From CAIRDP01 sp037134895 (lineage in GTDB: Bacteria > Bacteroidota > Bacteroidia > Bacteroidales > FEN-979), in NCBI GenBank assembly GCA_037134895.1, contig JBAXLI010000002.1:120916-184915 (forward strand): a stretch of 64,000 nt of DNA, read 5' to 3'. Made by a program: the position numbers and the translations under genes. Position 1 is the first letter of the stretch; every line of letters starts with the position of its first letter. The notes beneath the pieces were generated by a model. It had not been told where the DNA came from. It saw only the letters and a list, made by a program, of their open reading frames with translations, and did no database searches. Below are positions 60,629-64,000 of this stretch, in pieces.

Positions 60629-62791
60629 TTATATTTTATTTTCTTCTCCTGGAATCAAGGGGAGGGTATTCCCTTCCGCTGGTCCGGATATAATTTTCGC
60701 AGGGTCCTCAGGAGTCTCTGTATTTCCCTGAAGAGGTAATGGAAGTTCTGATTTCGGATTCCTGGTCGGAAGGAACCGTTCTTCTTCCTTCTCGAACGGG
60801 CGTTTTCCGAAGATGGCCTCAAGGTCTTCCCTGAAAATGACTTCTTTCTCGAGAAGGAGATTGGCAAGGGCGGAAACCTTTGCCTCGTTTTCGGTGATCA
60901 GTTGTTTTGCCTTGGCATAGGCTGCATCGATGATTTTTTTAACCTCGAAGTCGATGGTCTCGGCGGTCTTCTCACTATATGGCTTCTGGAAAGCGAATTC
61001 ATTCTGTCCGCTGGAATCGTAGAAGCTGATATTACCGATGGCCTCATTGAGTCCGAAGTACACTACCATGGCATAGGTGGCCTTAGTAGCTTTTTCAAGA
61101 TCGTTAAGCGCTCCGGTTGAGATCTTCTTGAAGAACACTTCCTCGGCAACACGGCCTCCGAGTGTTGCTGCCAGCTCGTCGAACATCTGTTCATAAGTAG
61201 TGATTTGCCGTTCTTCAGGCAGGTACCAGGCAGCGCCAAGAGCTTTCCCCCTGGGCACGATAGTCACCTTGACCAGCGGATGGGCATATTCGAGAAGCCA
61301 GCTTACAGCAGCATGGCCTGATTCGTGGAAAGCAATAACTTTCTTTTCGTGCTGGCTGATGATTTTGTTCTTCTTTTCCAGCCCGCCTACGATACGGTCA
61401 ATAGCATCCAGGAAATCCTGCTTTTCGATGATGTTTTTGTTCTTACGTGCTGCGATCAGGGCCGATTCGTTGCATACATTGGCTATGTCGGCTCCCGAAA
61501 ATCCAGGTGTCTGCCGTGCAAGGAAATCAATGTCGAGGTTAAGGTCCAGCTTCAGAGGTTTAAGGTGGACTTTGAAAATGGCCCGTCTTTCTTCCAGGTC
61601 AGGAAGCTCAATATATATCTGCCGGTCGAAACGCCCTGCCCTCATAAGGGCCTTATCAAGAATATCGGCACGGTTCGTAGCCGCGAGTATAATAACACCA
61701 GTATTTGTTGCAAAACCGTCCATCTCGGTGAGTAACTGGTTTAATGTATTTTCTCTTTCATCGTTGGCACCGGTAATGGCATTCCGGCCACGCGCCCTGC
61801 CGATGGCATCGATTTCATCGATAAAAATGATACAGGGTGCTTTCTCCTTTGCCTGCCTGAAGAGGTCGCGTACCCTCGAAGCACCTACCCCGACAAACAT
61901 TTCTACAAAATCAGATCCCGAGATGCTGAAGAATGGCACCTTGGCCTCCCCGGCAACCGCTTTTGCAAGTAAGGTCTTTCCCGTCCCCGGAGGGCCAACA
62001 AGCAGAGCGCCCTTGGGGATCTTGCCTCCGAGCTGAGTGTATTTCGTCGGGTTCTTAAGAAAGTCGACAATCTCCATGATCTCGACCTTGGCTTCTTCAA
62101 GTCCGGCAACATCATTGAAATTGATGTTCACCATAGTGTCTTTATCAAACAAAGTTGCTTTCGATTTCCCGATGTTGAAGATCTGTCCGCCTCCTCCGGC
62201 TCCACCTCCGCGGCTCATGAACCGCATGATCAGGAACCAGGCTCCGACAAGTATCAGTATAGGGAGCAGGTAGCCGAGGATGTCACCGAAGATATCCTTG
62301 CGGGTTTCTGTGCCCGGAGGATATGGAAACTGTTTCTTGAACTGCGAAATCTGCACTTCCGGAACACTGTCGCGTCTCATATGAGCTGCAATGCTGTCCC
62401 TCGAATCTTTAAGCAATCCGTAAAATATGTCAACGCTGTTTATTTCATAGGTGAACTGTGGATTTCCACTGTTAAAGGCCGAACTGAGACCCTTCTTATT
62501 AAACTGTTTAAATGCAGTATCACTTTGAATCTTTTCCTTCTTGATATAAATCTCAGCCTTTTCCTTGTTGACAACAACAATCTTATCAACATCCTGGTTG
62601 ACAAGCAATTCTTCAAATTTGGTATAATCAATCGGTTTAACGGGATTATTATAGTTAAATACCTGCAATGCAAGAAATCCAACAAGAAGTATTCCGTAAA
62701 TCCAGTAAAAACTAAATTTGGGCTTCTTGCCTTTCATTGGGTTGAAAGTAGATTTAAAACTGTCTTTCGGTTTATTCTCTTTGTCTGCCAT
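60629..62791 (-). CDS. ftsH: ATP-dependent zinc metalloprotease FtsH
   Basis: A 720-residue membrane AAA+ protease that degrades damaged membrane proteins and unstable regulators. Two membrane helices (about 28-46 and 170-190) flank a periplasmic domain. The AAA domain has Walker A GPPGTGKT (266-273), Walker B IIFIDEIDAIG and the second region of homology NRADILDKALMRAGRFDR. The zinc site is His489-Glu490-Ser-Gly-His493. The C-terminal tail (about 665-720) is long and polar. It lies 39 bp after rsfS, in the block that ends with psd. Confidence 0.97.
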   Translation of the reverse strand: MADKENKPKDSFKSTFNPMKGKKPKFSFYWIYGILLVGFLALQVFNYNNPVKPIDYTKFEELLVNQDVDKIVVVNKEKAEIYIKKEKIQSDTAFKQFNKKGLSSAFNSGNPQFTYEINSVDIFYGLLKDSRDSIAAHMRRDSVPEVQISQFKKQFPYPPGTETRKDIFGDILGYLLPILILVGAWFLIMRFMSRGGGAGGGGQIFNIGKSKATLFDKDTMVNINFNDVAGLEEAKVEIMEIVDFLKNPTKYTQLGGKIPKGALLVGPPGTGKTLLAKAVAGEAKVPFFSISGSDFVEMFVGVGASRVRDLFRQAKEKAPCIIFIDEIDAIGRARGRNAITGANDERENTLNQLLTEMDGFATNTGVIILAATNRADILDKALMRAGRFDRQIYIELPDLEERRAIFKVHLKPLKLDLNLDIDFLARQTPGFSGADIANVCNESALIAARKNKNIIEKQDFLDAIDRIVGGLEKKNKIISQHEKKVIAFHESGHAAVSWLLEYAHPLVKVTIVPRGKALGAAWYLPEERQITTYEQMFDELAATLGGRVAEEVFFKKISTGALNDLEKATKATYAMVVYFGLNEAIGNISFYDSSGQNEFAFQKPYSEKTAETIDFEVKKIIDAAYAKAKQLITENEAKVSALANLLLEKEVIFREDLEAIFGKRPFEKEEERFLPTRNPKSELPLPLQGNTETPEDPAKIISGPAEGNTLPLIPGEENKI

Positions 62792-62830
62792 TCTGTCGTA
62801 TACCTTCAGTAAATATTTAGTATTCCGGTC

Positions 62831-63202
62831 TTAGCCCTCAATCTCCAACACCTTGGCATCAGCCCATAACTGCTCAAGATTGAAGAACTTACGCTGTGTT
62901 TCCTGGAATATATGAACAACAACGTCAATATAGTCTATCAAAATCCATTCCGCATTTTCAAGTCCTTCCTTATGCCAGGGATTTAATCCCGTTTGCTTCT
63001 TGACACGCTGAACGACTTCATCGGCAAGCGCCTCAACCTGGGTTCTTGAGTTACCATGAGCAATGATGAATGCATCGCATACCGAATGCCCCGCACCGCG
63101 GAAATCAAGCATAAGGGGATTTTTAGCCTTTTTTTCAAGCATGGCTTCGGAAATTGCTTCCAGCAGGAGTTCCTGAACGTCTTTTTTCTTCTTTCTTGGC
63201 AT
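62831..63202 (-). CDS. rsfS: Ribosome silencing factor
   Basis: A 123-residue protein of the Iojap/RsfS family, which binds ribosomal protein L14 and blocks subunit joining in starved cells. PLMLDFRGAGHSVCDAFIIA is followed by HGNSRTQVEALADEVVQRVK, then GLENAEWILIDYIDVVVHIF and QETQRKFFNLEQLWADA, the full family pattern. The N-terminus MPRKKKKDVQELL is basic. It is the first gene of the rsfS-ftsH-LUD-DUF2007-cdsA-psd block and has a strong promoter just upstream. Confidence 0.95.
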   Translation of the reverse strand: MPRKKKKDVQELLLEAISEAMLEKKAKNPLMLDFRGAGHSVCDAFIIAHGNSRTQVEALADEVVQRVKKQTGLNPWHKEGLENAEWILIDYIDVVVHIFQETQRKFFNLEQLWADAKVLEIEG

Positions 63203-63222
63203 TTATGAATCTGTTACAATGG

Positions 63223-63254
63223 CAAAGGTAAGCAATTAAAAATTAGGTTTCAAA
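63223..63254 (-). promoter_or_regulatory. Bacteroidota-type promoter of the rsfS-ftsH operon
   Basis: On the minus strand TTTG (63254-63251), a 20-bp spacer and TACCTTTG (63230-63223). Both elements are perfect and spacing is one base longer than the ideal 19. Transcription would start near 63216, 14 bases before the rsfS ATG. The -33 element lies inside the last codons of the LOG gene. Confidence 0.65.
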
Positions 63255-63946
63255 GCGTATGTTTCATAGAAGTCGGTTATCTGTTTTACAGCTTCCTCGG
63301 CTGTGTCGACAACTGTAAACAGTGAGAGATCGTCATCGGAAATCATGCTCTCAGGTAAAACCTTGGAGGTAATCCAATCTGTAAACCCTTTCCAGTACTC
63401 CCTGCATACAAGTACTATCGGAAATTTTACGAGCTTATGTGTCTGGATCAGGGTGATTGCTTCCGTAAGTTCATCCAGGGTTCCGAACCCTCCAGGAAGG
63501 GCTATGAATCCCATCGAATAGCGCATGAACATGGTTTTTCTGACATAAAAGAAATCGAAATTCAGCAGCCTTGTGCGGTCGATAAAAGGGTTTGGTTTTT
63601 GTTCAAATGGGAGCTGGATGTTAAGTCCTACCGATTTCCCTCCTGCGAAATGGGCGCCTTTATTTGCGGCTTCCATAATCCCGGGGCCTCCCCCGGTTAT
63701 GACACCGAAGCCGTGCTTGGTGAGCAGATATGCGATCTCCTCGGCCAGCTTGTAATATTTATTGCTTTCAGGAGTACGGGCGGATCCGAAAATTGAAACG
63801 CAGGGCCCGGTCTTGCTTAGCTTGTCAAAGCCTTCGACCATTTCTGACATCACTTTGAATATCTCCCAGGTATCGACCGATATCGTCTCGCTCCAGCTCT
63901 TCGGCTGGAAGCTTTCCTTTACTTTTTCCAGTTGTTTGTTTTCCAT
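63236..63946 (-). CDS. LOG-family (TIGR00730) Rossmann-fold protein
   Basis: A 236-residue protein. After about 40 residues comes SIFGSARTPESNKYYKLAEE, then GFGVITGGGPGIMEAANKGA and the catalytic PGGFGTLDELTEAITL. LOG enzymes release cytokinin or other bases from nucleoside 5'-monophosphates by phosphoribohydrolase action, and the PGGxGTxxE motif is intact. In Bacteroidota the physiological substrate is unknown; nucleotide salvage is likely. The gene starts 7 bases from a GGGGTT heptamer array that reaches the window edge. Confidence 0.9.
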   Translation of the reverse strand: MENKQLEKVKESFQPKSWSETISVDTWEIFKVMSEMVEGFDKLSKTGPCVSIFGSARTPESNKYYKLAEEIAYLLTKHGFGVITGGGPGIMEAANKGAHFAGGKSVGLNIQLPFEQKPNPFIDRTRLLNFDFFYVRKTMFMRYSMGFIALPGGFGTLDELTEAITLIQTHKLVKFPIVLVCREYWKGFTDWITSKVLPESMISDDDLSLFTVVDTAEEAVKQITDFYETYALKPNF

Positions 63947-63952
63947 GTTGTA

Positions 63953-64000
63953 GGGGTTAGGGGTTAGGGGTTGGGGGTTGGGGGTTGGGGGTTGGGGGTT
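63953..64000 (+). repeat. 7-bp-period G-rich word array at the window edge
   Basis: Two GGGGTTA heptamers, four GGGGTTG and a partial GGGGTT in perfect 7-bp register. The array runs off the window. It lies in the leader of the LOG gene, starting 7 bases from its ATG. The plus strand has runs of four or five G and could form G-quadruplexes. It resembles a telomere repeat but the context is ordinary bacterial. Confidence 0.85.

Noticed and set aside
63953..64000. Eukaryotic or linear-replicon telomere
   Set aside because: The array lies next to an ordinary bacterial gene and similar heptamer arrays occur inside the window; the coincidence with telomere words is more likely part of the array family.

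Overview
The window reads as a chromosomal segment of a Bacteroidota bacterium, probably a Bacteroidales-like or uncultured relative. Evidence: a gliding-motility-type C-terminal sorting domain (T9SS substrate), DUF5686 and DUF4252 proteins, an ECF sigma/anti-sigma pair of Bacteroidota type, two-component regulators with Reg_prop propellers, and promoters of the form TTTG-N19-TAnnTTTG in place of TTGACA/TATAAT. Shine-Dalgarno sequences are weak or absent. No rRNA, tRNA, CRISPR array, transposase or integrase was seen. Nearly the whole window is coding, and no gap exceeds 300 bp.

Layout. 1-2.9 kb (minus): the start of a Tat-exported protein that leaves the window, then a DUF5686 outer-membrane protein. 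3-9.1 kb (plus): an FadL-like outer-membrane protein, a THUMP-type rRNA methyltransferase, 6-phosphofructokinase and PriA. 9.2-13.4 kb (minus): glyA, sixA, ppk1 and an FtsB/DivIC-like gene. 13.5-19.9 kb: a T9SS-sorted protein, a hybrid histidine kinase, a propeller sensor kinase and a small orphan protein. 19.9-33.6 kb: glycan-degrading genes (sialate O-acetylesterase, GH29 fucosidase, GH38 mannosidase, sulfatase) with carA-carB placed directly behind the mannosidase by overlapping start/stop codons. 33.7-38 kb: a lipoprotein, NhaA, and a YncE/phosphoesterase fusion. 38-48.3 kb (plus): guaB, three SurA/parvulin-type periplasmic folding proteins, a MoxR ATPase and pstSCAB. 48.4-57.4 kb: a TIGR01212 radical SAM protein, a POT peptide transporter, an ECF sigma factor operon, two envelope proteins and two acetyltransferases. 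57.6-64 kb: a DUF2461 protein, then the minus-strand block rsfS, ftsH, LUD, DUF2007, cdsA, psd, with a LOG-family gene upstream.

How the genes fit together. The four glycan enzymes would remove acetyl, fucose, mannose and sulfate groups from complex, host-type or algal glycans. The adjacent propeller kinase is a plausible glycan sensor, but no SusC/SusD pair and no DNA-binding output domain is in view. The SurA-like trio suits outer-membrane biogenesis, which the many beta-barrel proteins would need. The cdsA/psd pair makes phosphatidylethanolamine, next to the membrane protease FtsH.

The most unusual signal is outside the genes. Almost every non-trivial intergenic gap carries a short tandem word array with a strict 7-, 8- or 12-bp period. 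The word differs from place to place, and each array abuts a start or stop codon. Two gaps (upstream of priA and behind pstB) also share a conserved element of about 50 bp headed by a small hairpin. A second point of interest is a terminator whose 5' arm abuts the -7 box of the next gene. It could end the upstream transcript without ending the downstream one.
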